A stretch of 64,000 nt of DNA from Pseudomonas oryzihabitans (GCF_024652905.1 NZ_CP102428.1:4572001-4636000); one strand, 5' to 3'. Numbered from the stretch's first letter, positions 8,146 through 16,680 are shown. The notes: generated by a model not told the origin, from the letters alone. Translations and numbers: made by a program.

Positions 8146-9507
8146 ATGACTATCCAGGTCACTCCCGAGACGGAGTCCGCCCTGCGGCCGCAGGACACGC
8201 CCGTCGCCGCTACCTCACAAACCTCTCGTTTCACCCGCTATCGCTGGCTGATCTGCGCCCTGCTGTTCGTCGCCATCGGCATCAACTATATCGACCGCCA
8301 GATGATCGGCATCCTCAAGCCCACGCTGCAGGCGGACCTGGGCTGGACGGAGACCGACTACGCCAAGATCGTGTTCTGGTTCCAGTGTGCCTATGCCATC
8401 GGCTTCCTGACCTTTGGCCGCATCATCGACAAGGTCGGGGTGCGCATCGGCTACGCCCTGGCCTTCACCATCTGGACCATCGCCAGCATCGGCCACGGCA
8501 TCGCCCACACCGTCACCCACTTCGTGCTGGTGCGCTTCACCCTCGGCTTCGGCGAGTCCGGCAGCTTTCCGGCCAGCCTCAAGGCGGTCTCGGAATGGTT
8601 TCCGCAAAAGGAACGCGCCCAGGCCACCGGGTTGTTCAATGCCGGCACCGCCATGGGACCTATCATCACACCTTTGCTGGTGCCGGCCATCACCCTGGCC
8701 TGGGGCTGGCGTGCGGCCTTCATCTCCATCGGCCTGGTCACCGCCCTGTGGCTGATCGCCTGGCTGCTGATCTATCGCCGTCCCCATGAGCACCCCAAGG
8801 TGAGTCGCGAAGAGCTGGCCTACATCCAGGCCGACGACGGCTCCCCGGTATCGGCCAAGCCGGCCGTCGAGACCAAGATCTCCTGGTTCAAGCTGCTGAC
8901 CTTCCGTGAGACCTGGGCCTATGCCGCTGGCAAGTTCCTCACCGATCCGATCTGGTGGCTGTACCTGTTCTGGCTGCCGGACTTCCTCGGCAAGACCTAT
9001 GGCCTGAATCTGAAATCCTTCGGTCCGCCGCTGATCGCCATCTACATCCTCGCCGATATCGGCTCGGTGATGGGCGGCTGGGGCTCCTCCAAGCAGATGA
9101 AGCTCGGTCGCAGCGCCAACCTGGCGCGCAAGACCACCATGCTGCTCTGCGCCCTGGCGGTCATCCCCATCGTCACTGCCCAATTCGTCTCCAGCCTGTG
9201 GCTGGTGGTGGGCATCATCGGCCTCGCCGCCGCGGCCCACCAGGCCTGGTCGGCCAACCTGATGACCCTGCCGTCGGATCTCTTCCCCAAGGAAGCCGTG
9301 GCCTCGGTGATCGGCATCGGCGGTACCGCCGGCGCCATCGGCGGCATGCTGATGACCACCTACAACGGCTACATCCTGGAGATCTTCAAGTCCTACCAGC
9401 CGATCTTCATCGTGGCCGGCAGCGCCTACCTGGTGGCCATCGTGGTCATCCATGTGCTCACGCCGCGCCTCAAGCCGGTGCCGCTGGAGCGCATCTCGGT
9501 AGACTGA
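8146..9507 (+). CDS. MFS transporter of the anion:cation symporter type (hexuronate/phthalate-like)
   Basis: A 453-residue protein with twelve predicted membrane segments. The first segment ends INYIDRQMIGILKPTLQADLGW, the usual opening of ExuT-like carriers. The loop 2-3 signature is GRIIDKVGVRIGYAL, and loop 4 has RFTLGFGESGSFPASLKAVSEWFP. Members import sugar acids, aromatic acids or other small organic anions with protons. The substrate is unknown, though nearby sugar-acid-type enzymes make a sugar acid plausible. The ATG at 8146 follows AGGAAG. The gene is monocistronic: a strong terminator follows and the upstream gene is divergent. Confidence 0.88.
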   Translation: MTIQVTPETESALRPQDTPVAATSQTSRFTRYRWLICALLFVAIGINYIDRQMIGILKPTLQADLGWTETDYAKIVFWFQCAYAIGFLTFGRIIDKVGVRIGYALAFTIWTIASIGHGIAHTVTHFVLVRFTLGFGESGSFPASLKAVSEWFPQKERAQATGLFNAGTAMGPIITPLLVPAITLAWGWRAAFISIGLVTALWLIAWLLIYRRPHEHPKVSREELAYIQADDGSPVSAKPAVETKISWFKLLTFRETWAYAAGKFLTDPIWWLYLFWLPDFLGKTYGLNLKSFGPPLIAIYILADIGSVMGGWGSSKQMKLGRSANLARKTTMLLCALAVIPIVTAQFVSSLWLVVGIIGLAAAAHQAWSANLMTLPSDLFPKEAVASVIGIGGTAGAIGGMLMTTYNGYILEIFKSYQPIFIVAGSAYLVAIVVIHVLTPRLKPVPLERISVD

Positions 9508-9530
9508 TCGTTAGCGTCCGAGGCACACAC

Positions 9531-9560
9531 AGCCGCCGGGTCATCCCCGGCGGCTTTTTT
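9531..9560 (+). terminator. Rho-independent terminator after the MFS gene
   Basis: AGCCGCCGG pairs with CCGGCGGCT (9-bp G+C-rich stem, small loop), followed by a run of six T. It is 24 bases past the MFS stop codon. Confidence 0.9.
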
Positions 9561-9661
9561 CATGCCGGTGGCTGTCCGGATCGCGCAGGGCGCTGTCCTG
9601 CTCGCGAGCGCAGCGGCCAGGGTGGCCGGTCAGACTCTGGGGCCTAGCCCTGGAGTCTCCC

Positions 9662-10726
9662 ATGCTCAAGCAACCCCAGACCAAGTACCAAGCCTTCGCC
9701 GCGCCCCACCTGCCCGATCGCCAATGGCCGGGCCGTCAACTGACCGAGGCGCCGCGCTGGTGCTCCACCGATCTGCGCGACGGTAACCAGGCGCTGATCG
9801 AGCCCATGGGACTGGAACGCAAGCGGCGCTTCTTCGCCTTGCTGCTGGCAGTGGGTTACCGGGAAATCGAGGTGGCCTTTCCGGCTGCGTCCCAAACCGA
9901 TTTCGCCTTCGTGCGCGAACTGGTCACGGCGGACGGGCTGCCGGACGATCTCTGGCTGCAGGTGATGACGCCAGCGCGCCACGAGCTGATCGACCGCACC
10001 TTCGCGGCCCTGGTGGGCGTACCCCGGGCCATCGTGCATCTCTACAACGCCACCGCGCCGCTGTTCCGCCGGGTGGTGTTCGACCAGGATCGCGCCGCCA
10101 CCCTGGCCATGGCGGTCGCCGGGACCCAACGCGTGCGCGCCCGGTGCGATGCCCAGCCGGAAACGGCCTGGACCTACCAGTATTCACCGGAGACCTTCTG
10201 TTTCACCGAGGCGGACTTCGCCCTGGAGATCTGCCAGGCGGTCCGCGAGGCCTGGCAACCGTCGGCGGAGCGCCCGCTGATCCTCAATCTGCCGGCGACG
10301 GTGGAGGTGGCCACCCCCAACGTCTATGCCGATCAGATCGAGGGTTTCATCCGCGGCCTGGGGCCGGCGCCCCATGTGACCATCAGCGTCCATCCACACA
10401 ATGACCGGGGCACCGGGGTCGCCTGCGCCGAACTGGCCCAGCTGGCCGGGGCGACGCGGGTGGAAGGCTGCCTGTTCGGCAATGGCGAGCGCACCGGCAA
10501 CGTGGACCTGGTGACCCTGGCGCTGAATCTCTACAGCCAGGGCATCGCGCCGGGGATCGACTTCTCCCGCCTGGAAGAGGTGGCCAGCGTGGTGGAAGCC
10601 TGCAACCAGCTGACGATCCACCCGCGCCATCCCTATGGCGGTCGTCTGGCCCTGGCTGCCCGCTCGGCGCAGCGCGCGGCCCTGGGGCTCATCGATCCAG
10701 CCGAGCTGGGCCGGGTGGCGGGCTAG
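9662..10726 (+). CDS. 2-isopropylmalate synthase-like enzyme lacking the regulatory domain
   Basis: A 354-residue DRE-TIM metallolyase domain. It keeps the LeuA catalytic signatures: [17 protein letters not shown] near residue 34, a metal-binding [16 protein letters not shown] segment near residue 243, and [15 protein letters not shown]. Typical Pseudomonas LeuA is about 550 residues, with a linker and a C-terminal leucine-binding domain. Here the protein ends soon after HPRHPYGG with a compressed tail ([10 protein letters not shown]), so the allosteric domain is missing. It may be a feedback-free isopropylmalate synthase paralogue or an enzyme using another 2-oxo acid. The ATG at 9662 follows GGAG. 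The last 38 bases overlap the convergent AraC-family gene. Confidence 0.82.
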   Translation: MLKQPQTKYQAFAAPHLPDRQWPGRQLTEAPRWCSTDLRDGNQALIEPMGLERKRRFFALLLAVGYREIEVAFPAASQTDFAFVRELVTADGLPDDLWLQVMTPARHELIDRTFAALVGVPRAIVHLYNATAPLFRRVVFDQDRAATLAMAVAGTQRVRARCDAQPETAWTYQYSPETFCFTEADFALEICQAVREAWQPSAERPLILNLPATVEVATPNVYADQIEGFIRGLGPAPHVTISVHPHNDRGTGVACAELAQLAGATRVEGCLFGNGERTGNVDLVTLALNLYSQGIAPGIDFSRLEEVASVVEACNQLTIHPRHPYGGRLALAARSAQRAALGLIDPAELGRVAG

Positions 10727-11501
10727 GGACGACGGGCAGTCCCGTCTGGCCCCGATAGGCCGAGGGCGACACGCCCAGCACCTGGCGGAAGCGGGTGGCG
10801 AAGGCGCTGGGACTGGCATAGCCGTGATCCAGGGCCACGTCGACGATGGCATGGCCGGCGGCCAGCGAGGTGAGACTGGAATCCAGTCGCGCCCGCTGCA
10901 GCCACTGGCCAAAGCTCAGGCCGGTCTCCTTGAGAAACAGCCGGCTCAGGGTGCGTTCGCTGACCGCCAGCCGCGTGGCGGCCCGGGTCAGCGTCCAGCG
11001 CTCGCCCGGGTACTGGCGCAGGTGGCGACAGAGGTCGGCGAGCGTGGCATCCACCGGCCAGGGCAGGTGCAGGCCGGCGGTGGGCGAGCCCTGCAACTCG
11101 TCGAGCATCAGCTGCAGGATATGCCAGGCGCGACCCTCGGCCGGTCGGTCGACCGGCAGGGGCAGGGCGGCCAGGATGAGTTCGCGCAGCAGCGGCGAGA
11201 CGGCGATCAGCTGGCAGCGCGTCGGCAGCTCGGCGCGCACCCCGGGATCGACGAACAGGGTGCGCACCTCGACCCGGCCCAGCAGGTGCAGGTCGTGCTC
11301 TTCGCCGGCGGGCACCCAGACCCCCCGCCCGGGCGGCACCACCCAGCGGCCCTGGGCGGTGTTGACGATGACCACGCCGCAGAGCGCATGGATCAGCTGC
11401 GCCTGGCGATGGCTATGGGGCGGCACCCGTTCGCCATGGGCGTAGTCCTGGGCCACGGCGTGCAGGCCGTTGCATGAGCTGAAGTCGATGAGCCTGGTCA
11501 T
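10689..11501 (-). CDS. AraC-family transcriptional regulator (cupin sensor type)
   Basis: A 270-residue regulator. The N-terminal half is a cupin-like ligand domain ([16 protein letters not shown] and [18 protein letters not shown]). The C-terminal half has two helix-turn-helix units, with [24 protein letters not shown] and the second unit in [32 protein letters not shown]. Its ATG shares one base with the TGA of the upstream MarR-family gene, so the pair is likely translationally coupled. The target could be the facing exporter at 12074-13288 or the LeuA-like gene it overlaps at the 3' end. The ligand is unknown. Confidence 0.88.
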   Translation of the reverse strand: MTRLIDFSSCNGLHAVAQDYAHGERVPPHSHRQAQLIHALCGVVIVNTAQGRWVVPPGRGVWVPAGEEHDLHLLGRVEVRTLFVDPGVRAELPTRCQLIAVSPLLRELILAALPLPVDRPAEGRAWHILQLMLDELQGSPTAGLHLPWPVDATLADLCRHLRQYPGERWTLTRAATRLAVSERTLSRLFLKETGLSFGQWLQRARLDSSLTSLAAGHAIVDVALDHGYASPSAFATRFRQVLGVSPSAYRGQTGLPVVPSPPPGPARLDR

Positions 11502-11995
11502 CAGCAGAGTGCGCGACCGGCCAGCCACTTGCCCAGCAGGGCATCCAGCTGCTGCTGCTCGGCCTCGCTGAGGGTGGCCAAGGCGCGGCGTTCGTTGTCG
11601 ACGTGGGCGGCCATCAGCCCGTCGATCAGGGCGAAGCCCGCAGGGGTGAGCGCCACCAGGGTGCTGCGGCGGTCCTTGGGATTCTTGCGGCGCTCGATCA
11701 GGCCGGCACGCTCCAGGCGATCGAGGCGATTAGTCATGCCGCCCGAGGAGATCATGGCCGATTCATAGAGCACCGTCGGACTCAGGGCATAGGGCTCGCC
11801 GGCGCGCCTCAGGGTCGCCAGGACGTCGAATTCGCCATAGTGCAGCCGGTGTTCGTCGAAGAAGGGCTGCAGGACATCGCGACTGAGCACCTGGGCCACC
11901 TCGCCCAGCCGACCCACCAGGCGCATGGGCAGGGGATCCAGGTCGGGGCGCTCGCGGTGCCACTGGTCCACGGCGAATTCGGCGCGATCGGCCAT
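11501..11995 (-). CDS. MarR-family transcriptional regulator
   Basis: A 164-residue winged-helix regulator. The recognition region reads LSPTVLYESAMISSGGMTNRLDRLERAGLIERR, followed by the wing NPKDRRSTLVALTPAGFALID and a C-terminal dimerisation helix. Members usually repress divergent exporter or enzyme genes and release DNA on binding aromatic or toxic compounds. The gene is divergent from a CynX/NimT-type exporter, with only 78 bp between starts and a TATCTT/AAGATA palindrome in the gap, so autorepression together with exporter control is likely. It overlaps the AraC-family gene by one base. Confidence 0.9.
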   Translation of the reverse strand: MADRAEFAVDQWHRERPDLDPLPMRLVGRLGEVAQVLSRDVLQPFFDEHRLHYGEFDVLATLRRAGEPYALSPTVLYESAMISSGGMTNRLDRLERAGLIERRKNPKDRRSTLVALTPAGFALIDGLMAAHVDNERRALATLSEAEQQQLDALLGKWLAGRALC

Positions 11996-12013
11996 CGGCT
12001 TACCTCGGGAATA

Positions 12014-12031
12014 TATCTTGATGTTAAGATA
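12014..12031. promoter_or_regulatory. Putative MarR operator in a divergent promoter
   Basis: TATCTTGATGTTAAGATA has perfect 6-bp outer arms (TATCTT and AAGATA) and sits 18 bases from the MarR start and 42 bases from the exporter start. The size and A+T-rich symmetry fit MarR-family operators. Binding by this MarR is inferred. Confidence 0.6.
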
Positions 12032-12073
12032 CTTCTCGTCAAGAGAAATACCGCGTCACTTTGGAGATTGTCC

Positions 12074-13288
12074 ATGCTTTCCGCGTCATCATCATCCCCG
12101 ACCACGCCCGCACCGCGCCAGGATGCTTTCCTCGCCGTGCTCTTGGTGCTGCTGGTCGGCCTCAATCTACGGCCCATCCTAGCCGCCATCGGTCCGCTGC
12201 TGGATGGCATTCAGGCTGCGACCGGCCTGGAAGGCAGTGGCGCCGGGGCGCTGACCACCCTGCCCATCGCCGCCATGGGGTTCTGCGCCCTGGGTGGCGC
12301 GCGCTTGCAGGTCTGGCTCGGTGAGCGCCGCGGCATCGCCCTCGGCCTGCTGCTGCTGGCCCTGGCCAATGCCTTGCGCTGGGAAGAGCCGAGCGGCCTG
12401 GGGCTGATCCTCACCGCCGCCCTGGGCGGTGTCGGCATCGCCCTGGTACAGGCGCTGATCCCGGCCTATATCCGCCGCTGCCATCCGCAGCGCACCAGCA
12501 CCCTGATGGGGCTCTACACCACCGGCATCATGGGCGGCGCGGCCGTGGCGGCGGCCACCGCGGCACCCCTGGCCGAGCAGTGGGGCTGGGCCCAGGGCCT
12601 GGCGCTCTGGACCCTGCCGGTGCTGCTGGCGCTCGGCGTCTGGCTGGCCCTGGCCCGTCCGGATGCGCCGGCGCAGGATGCTGCACCTCGCGCACAACCC
12701 TGGCGTCAGCGCCAGGCCTGGCTGTTGCTGGCCTTCTTCGGCATCGGCACCGCGGCCTACACCCTGGTGCTGGCCTGGTTGCCGCCGTACTACACCGGCC
12801 TCGGCTGGCAAGCCGCCGACAGCGGGCTGTTGCTGGGCGGCGTGAGCCTGGCCGAGGTCAGCGCCGGTCTCTTGCTGTCGGCGACCATCGCCCGGCTGCG
12901 CAATCGCCGGCCGCTGGTGCTGGGCGTGCTCGGCGTGGTGCTGGTGGGGCTGCTGTGCCTGGCGCTGGCACCGCTGCAACTGGCGGTGCCCACCGCCATC
13001 CTGCTCGGTCTGGGCATCGGCGCGCTGTTTCCGCTGTCCTTGATCCTGGCGATGGACCAGGTGCGCGATCCCACCGAAGCCGGGGCCCTGCTCGGCTTCG
13101 TCCAGGGCGGTGGCTACCTGATCGCTAGCCTGGCGCCGCTGGCCGCCGGCATCCTGCGCGACTACCTGGACAGCCTGGCCAACGCCTGGCTGCTGATGGC
13201 GGTGGGCGTGGTGCTGCTGATGGGCCTCGGTCTGCGTCTGACCCGACCCGCGCGGCCGGTCTTGGCGCGCGGTTGCCAGCAGGCCTAG
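12074..13288 (+). CDS. CynX/NimT-family MFS transporter
   Basis: A 404-residue carrier with about twelve membrane helices. The first helix contains LLVGLNLRPILAAIGPLLDGIQ, the hallmark of the CynX/NimT branch, followed by GAGALTTLPIAAMGFCALGG. A signature AYIRRCHPQRTSTLMGLYTTGIMGGAAVA lies before helix 5. CynX exports or imports cyanate, and NimT relatives have been linked to 2-nitroimidazole uptake or export. The substrate here is unknown. The ATG at 12074 was chosen because upstream in-frame sequence runs antisense through the MarR gene. Control by the divergent MarR/AraC pair is likely. Confidence 0.88.
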   Translation: MLSASSSSPTTPAPRQDAFLAVLLVLLVGLNLRPILAAIGPLLDGIQAATGLEGSGAGALTTLPIAAMGFCALGGARLQVWLGERRGIALGLLLLALANALRWEEPSGLGLILTAALGGVGIALVQALIPAYIRRCHPQRTSTLMGLYTTGIMGGAAVAAATAAPLAEQWGWAQGLALWTLPVLLALGVWLALARPDAPAQDAAPRAQPWRQRQAWLLLAFFGIGTAAYTLVLAWLPPYYTGLGWQAADSGLLLGGVSLAEVSAGLLLSATIARLRNRRPLVLGVLGVVLVGLLCLALAPLQLAVPTAILLGLGIGALFPLSLILAMDQVRDPTEAGALLGFVQGGGYLIASLAPLAAGILRDYLDSLANAWLLMAVGVVLLMGLGLRLTRPARPVLARGCQQA

Positions 13289-13298
13289 CCGTGTAAAC

Positions 13299-14660
13299 CT
13301 AGCCCGCGCGCGGCAGGCGCAACTCCACCCGGAGGCCGCCCCGGGCGCGATTGCTGAAGCTCAGGGCACCGCCCAGCCGGCGGGCGATGGTCTCGACGAT
13401 GGCCAGCCCAAGCCCGGCGCCCTGGGGATTGCCGGCACTGTAGAAGCGATCGCACAGCCGCGTGAGCTCGGCCTCGTCCACCCCGGGGCCGCGATCCTCC
13501 ACCCGCAGCAACACGCCGTTGTCCTGGCTGGCCTCGATGCCGACCTCCACCGCACTGCCGGCAGGGGCGAAGGCCAGGGCGTTGGTGACCAGATTCTGCA
13601 GGGCGATGGCGATGGCATCCGGATCGCCCAGCACCGGTGGTCCGGCCTGGGCCGCCAGCACCAGTTCCACCTGATGCTTGAGTGCCAGGGGCGTCAATTC
13701 CGCCAGCTCTTCGCGCACCAGGGGTTCCAGGTCCAGCGCCTGGACCTGGGCGGCGCCGGGTTCCAGCCGCGCCAGGGTCAGCAACTGGCTGGCCAGACGG
13801 GTGGCTCGACCGACGCCCTGGCGCAGATAGCCCAGGGCTTCCTCGCGTTCTTCCGCCGTCTCGGCGTGCTGGGCGTTCTGCGCATGCAGATCGAGGATCG
13901 CCAGGGGGGTACGCAATTCATGGGCGGCGTCGGCGATGAAGCGGCGCTCGCGCTCGAGCAGGGCGCGCAACTGGGCGAGCTGGTGATCCAGGGCGCCACG
14001 CATGGGCTGCAACTCCGGCGGCAACGGTCCGGCCGGCAGCGGCGCCAGGCTGTGGGGGTCGCGCTCGCGCAGCTTGCGGGCGAAGTGCTGCAGCGGGCGC
14101 AGGCCCCAGCCCAGCAGCAACCAGAGCACCCCGACCAGCAGCGGCAGGCCCACCAGGGTCGGCCAGAGGGTATGGCTGACGATGCGCTGGATCAGGTCCT
14201 GGCGCAGGTCTTCGCGCTCGCCGACCCAGATGCGCAGGCCGCCATTGGCGGTACGCACCAGCATTCCGCACCATTCGCGACCGTTGTCGAACACCTCGTG
14301 CAGCCCCTCGGGCGGCACCTCGGCCAACCGCGGCGCCTGGCCGGACCGGGCCAACAACTGGCCGTCCGCGCTCCAGATCTGGAAGGTCAGCTGATTCTCG
14401 TAGGGGTGCGCTGGTACGCTGCCGGGAACGGGTTGCATGGCCCGGTCGAACACCCGGATCAGCTCCGGCCAGCGATCCGCCGCCGGCGTACCGGCCTGCA
14501 GCAGGCCTTCCAGCAGGCGCGCGCCCTGGACCAGCTGGGCGTCGTAGATGCCCTCGATCTCGCGATGGCTGTCGCGCAGGGCCAGCAGCGCGAGGGCCAG
14601 ACTGCCGGCCAGCACCAGGGCCAGGGTGGGGGCGAGGATGCGGGTACGGATGGCGATCAT
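13299..14660 (-). CDS. Sensor histidine kinase (QseC/PmrB type)
   Basis: A 453-residue membrane kinase. Helix 1 is at about residues 8-28, a periplasmic sensor of ~140 residues follows, and helix 2 is near 168-190. After it come a short HAMP-like linker, a phosphoacceptor box RRFIADAAHELRTPLAILD, and an ATPase domain with ALQNLVTNALAFAP, VEDRGPGVDEAEL and GAGLGLAIVETIARRLGG. The gene overlaps the upstream response regulator by 4 bp (ATGA), a translationally coupled two-component operon. The layout matches QseBC/PmrAB systems, which respond to metals, cationic peptides or quorum-type signals. The actual signal here is unknown. Confidence 0.9.
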   Translation of the reverse strand: MIAIRTRILAPTLALVLAGSLALALLALRDSHREIEGIYDAQLVQGARLLEGLLQAGTPAADRWPELIRVFDRAMQPVPGSVPAHPYENQLTFQIWSADGQLLARSGQAPRLAEVPPEGLHEVFDNGREWCGMLVRTANGGLRIWVGEREDLRQDLIQRIVSHTLWPTLVGLPLLVGVLWLLLGWGLRPLQHFARKLRERDPHSLAPLPAGPLPPELQPMRGALDHQLAQLRALLERERRFIADAAHELRTPLAILDLHAQNAQHAETAEEREEALGYLRQGVGRATRLASQLLTLARLEPGAAQVQALDLEPLVREELAELTPLALKHQVELVLAAQAGPPVLGDPDAIAIALQNLVTNALAFAPAGSAVEVGIEASQDNGVLLRVEDRGPGVDEAELTRLCDRFYSAGNPQGAGLGLAIVETIARRLGGALSFSNRARGGLRVELRLPRAG

Positions 14661-15322
14661 GGCTGACGCTCCAGCAGATAGCCCACCCCGCGCACGGTGC
14701 GGATCAAGCCGCTGTCGAGCTTCTTGCGCAGGTTGTGGATGAGCACTTCCAGGGTGTTGCCCGAGGCCGCTTCCTGCCAGCCATAGAGCGCATTGCTCAG
14801 CCGCTCGCGGGTGATGACTGCGCCCGGTCGCAACAGCAGCTGGTGCAGCAGTTGATACTCCATGGGGGTCACCATCACCTCGGCGCCGCGATAGTGCACT
14901 GCCTGGCTGGCCGGATCGAGGCTGATGCCAGCGTGCTCCAGCAGCGGTTGCGCCCGGCCACAGCTGCGGCGGATCAGGGCCCGCAGGCGCGCCTTGAGTT
15001 CGTCCAGGTCGCAGGGCTTGACCAGATAGTCGTCGGCGCCGGCATCCAGGCCCTGGATACGATCGGCCTTGGCATCGCGGGAGGTGAGTACCAGCACCGG
15101 CACCTGGCCGTCGGGTCGGCTGCGCAGGCGGCGCAGCAGATCGAGGCCGTCCAGCCGTGGCAGACCCAGGTCCAGCAGCACCAGGTCGAAGCGCTCGGAC
15201 GCCAGGGCGTGCTCGGCGGCCAGGCCGTCGGCCACCCAGTCCAGGGTATAGCCCTCGCCGCGCAGGGCCATGCGGATGCCCTGGGCCAGGGCCGCATCGT
15301 CTTCCACCAGCAGTACCCGCAC
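14657..15322 (-). CDS. OmpR-family response regulator (QseB/PmrA type)
   Basis: A 221-residue regulator. The receiver has the acidic pair in LLVEDDAALAQG, phospho-acceptor Asp in VLLDLGLPRLDG, conserved Thr in VLTSRDAK and Lys in DDYLVKPCDL. The winged-helix output domain carries LTPMEYQLL-like VTPMEYQLL, RLSNALYGWQ and VLIHNLRKKLDSGLIRTVRGVGYLL. GTG 15322 is chosen as the start because it follows AGGAAG at proper spacing and gives the normal length. The longer ATG frame to 15376 adds residues foreign to the family. It is first in the operon with the sensor kinase. Confidence 0.92.
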   Translation of the reverse strand: MRVLLVEDDAALAQGIRMALRGEGYTLDWVADGLAAEHALASERFDLVLLDLGLPRLDGLDLLRRLRSRPDGQVPVLVLTSRDAKADRIQGLDAGADDYLVKPCDLDELKARLRALIRRSCGRAQPLLEHAGISLDPASQAVHYRGAEVMVTPMEYQLLHQLLLRPGAVITRERLSNALYGWQEAASGNTLEVLIHNLRKKLDSGLIRTVRGVGYLLERQP

Positions 15323-15360
15323 GCCTGTCTTCCTCGCTCTGCCATGCCGCCAGCCCGTCA

Positions 15361-15633
15361 TCATCGCCGCGAACACCGGGCGCCGGCGAGGGCGACTGTT
15401 ACCGGGCGTTGCATGCCGGGGCTGGTCTGAACAGTCGCCGAGCGAAGATCAGGCGAGGCGCAACGACCAACGGGAGTAACAACCAATGGCTGGCCCGAAG
15501 GGTGAGCCCAGCGAATCACATCCATGATGAAACGGATCGGCCTCGCGCGCGAAGTTACGAGTGGTAAATGAGCATTCCGACCCAGCGGATTTTTAACGCA
15601 GCCTGGGCTGGCGCAGGCACTGTTCAGACAAGC
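15361..15633. other. Intergenic stretch with hairpins, no convincing gene
   Basis: Between the response regulator and the CDF gene the DNA is rich in short dyads, for example GCTGG-CCCGAAGGG-(T)GAG-CCCAGC at about 15489-15512 and CCCAGCGG/CAGCCTGGG near 15582-15607. A 54-codon minus-strand frame (15361-15525) exists but has an odd composition and no ribosome binding site. The stretch looks like a conserved non-coding or repetitive element and not a protein gene. Confidence 0.35.
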
Positions 15634-16596
15634 CTAGGCGCAGTGCCCGTCGAGGGTGCCGGGCGGATCCACCTGCACCGTCACGTGCTGCAGTCCATGG
15701 CGACTGCGCAGCAGCTCGCCCACCAGGGTCGGCAGACGCAGGGGGTCGCTGCCCGGCGCCGGGGTGATGTGCAGGGTGGCGATGCGGGTTTCGTCGGTCA
15801 GCGTCCAGACGTGCAGATGACCAACCTCGGCCACCTCCGGCAGGGCACGGACCGCCGCCGTGGCACCGGCCGTGTCGAATTCCCTTGGCGCGGCCTGCAA
15901 CAGCACCGCGCCGGCATCGCGCACCAGGGTCCAGGCCGATTTGACGATGAGCAGGGCGACCAGGATCGACAGCGCCGGATCCAGCCAGGTCCAGCCGGTC
16001 CAGAGGATGCCCAGGGCGGCGACGATGGCGCCCACCGAACCCAGCAGGTCGCCGGCCACGTGGAGCAGCGCGCCGCGCAGATTGCTGTCGTCCTTGTGCC
16101 CGCCGTTCAGCACCAGGAAGCCGACGATATTGACCACCAGACCGATCACCGCCACCACCAGCATGGGGCCGGACAGCACCTCGGTGGGCTCGCGCAGCCG
16201 TATGATGGCTTCCCAGCCGATCCACAGGACCAGCAGCAACAGCGCGACGCCATTGGTCAGGGCGGCGAGGATGCGTACCCGGTGGAAGCCATAGGTGAAG
16301 CGGGCATTGGCCGCCTTGGCCGCCACGCGGTAGGCCACCAGGGCCAGCAGCAGGGCGGCGGCATCCGAGACCATGTGCCCGGAATCGGCGATCAGCGCCA
16401 GGGAGCCGGACCACCAGCCGCCCACGGCCTGGACGATGGCGTAGCCAAAGGTCAGGACGAAGACCAGCTTGAGCTTGCGCTCGTTGGCGGCGGTGACCCG
16501 CGGGGCATGGGCGTGACCATGGCCGTGATCGTGGCCATGCTGGTGATCGTGATCGTGATCGTGATCGTGATCGTGGTGCGGGGTGGAGCCACTCAT
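15634..16596 (-). CDS. Cation diffusion facilitator (Zn/Cd/Co exporter, CzcD/ZitB type)
   Basis: A 320-residue CDF transporter. It starts with an extreme His/Asp/Gly-rich tail (about residues 6-30), a presumed metal-binding segment. Six membrane helices follow, with the transport-site motif SLALIADSGHMVSDAAAL in helix 2 and HVAGDLLGSV in helix 5, and the C-terminal cytoplasmic domain ends in VTVQVDPPG. Family members expel Zn2+, Cd2+ or Co2+ using the proton gradient. A MerR-type operator with its -35 hexamer lies upstream, so induction by a Zn/Cd-sensing regulator is likely, but no merR gene is adjacent. Part of the His tail is coded by a perfect hexanucleotide repeat. Confidence 0.92.
   Translation of the reverse strand: MSGSTPHHDHDHDHDHDHQHGHDHGHGHAHAPRVTAANERKLKLVFVLTFGYAIVQAVGGWWSGSLALIADSGHMVSDAAALLLALVAYRVAAKAANARFTYGFHRVRILAALTNGVALLLLVLWIGWEAIIRLREPTEVLSGPMLVVAVIGLVVNIVGFLVLNGGHKDDSNLRGALLHVAGDLLGSVGAIVAALGILWTGWTWLDPALSILVALLIVKSAWTLVRDAGAVLLQAAPREFDTAGATAAVRALPEVAEVGHLHVWTLTDETRIATLHITPAPGSDPLRLPTLVGELLRSRHGLQHVTVQVDPPGTLDGHCA
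16543..16572 (-). repeat. Perfect hexanucleotide repeat (5 copies) inside the CDF gene
   Basis: Five consecutive identical GTGATC units (plus strand) encode alternating Asp-His in the N-terminal tail of the CDF exporter. Copy-number change would add or remove Asp-His pairs without breaking the frame. Confidence 0.9.
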
Positions 16597-16658
16597 CTAC
16601 AGGTCTCCGAAGGGTTGAGGAGGCAGCGGGCAATAGCCTTTCTGTGACCATCCTGAAG

Positions 16659-16680
16659 CCTGAAGTGACTTCAGGGTCAA
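16659..16680 (-). promoter_or_regulatory. MerR-type metal-responsive promoter/operator upstream of the CDF gene
   Basis: On the minus strand TTGACC (16680-16675) is followed directly by the dyad CCTGAAG-TCA-CTTCAGG, with a weak -10 about 19 bases further on. The stretched spacer and the dyad beginning inside the -35 box are the arrangement of MerR-family promoters (ZntR, CadR, PbrR). It is 63-79 bases upstream of the CDF start. Confidence 0.6.

Noticed and set aside
5973-8789. A very long plus-strand open frame (over 900 codons) antisense to the hybrid kinase
   Set aside because: High G+C makes the antisense frame of a biased gene stay open. The opposite strand has clear kinase and receiver motifs, while this frame gives low-complexity Gly/Ala/His-rich protein running into the MFS gene.
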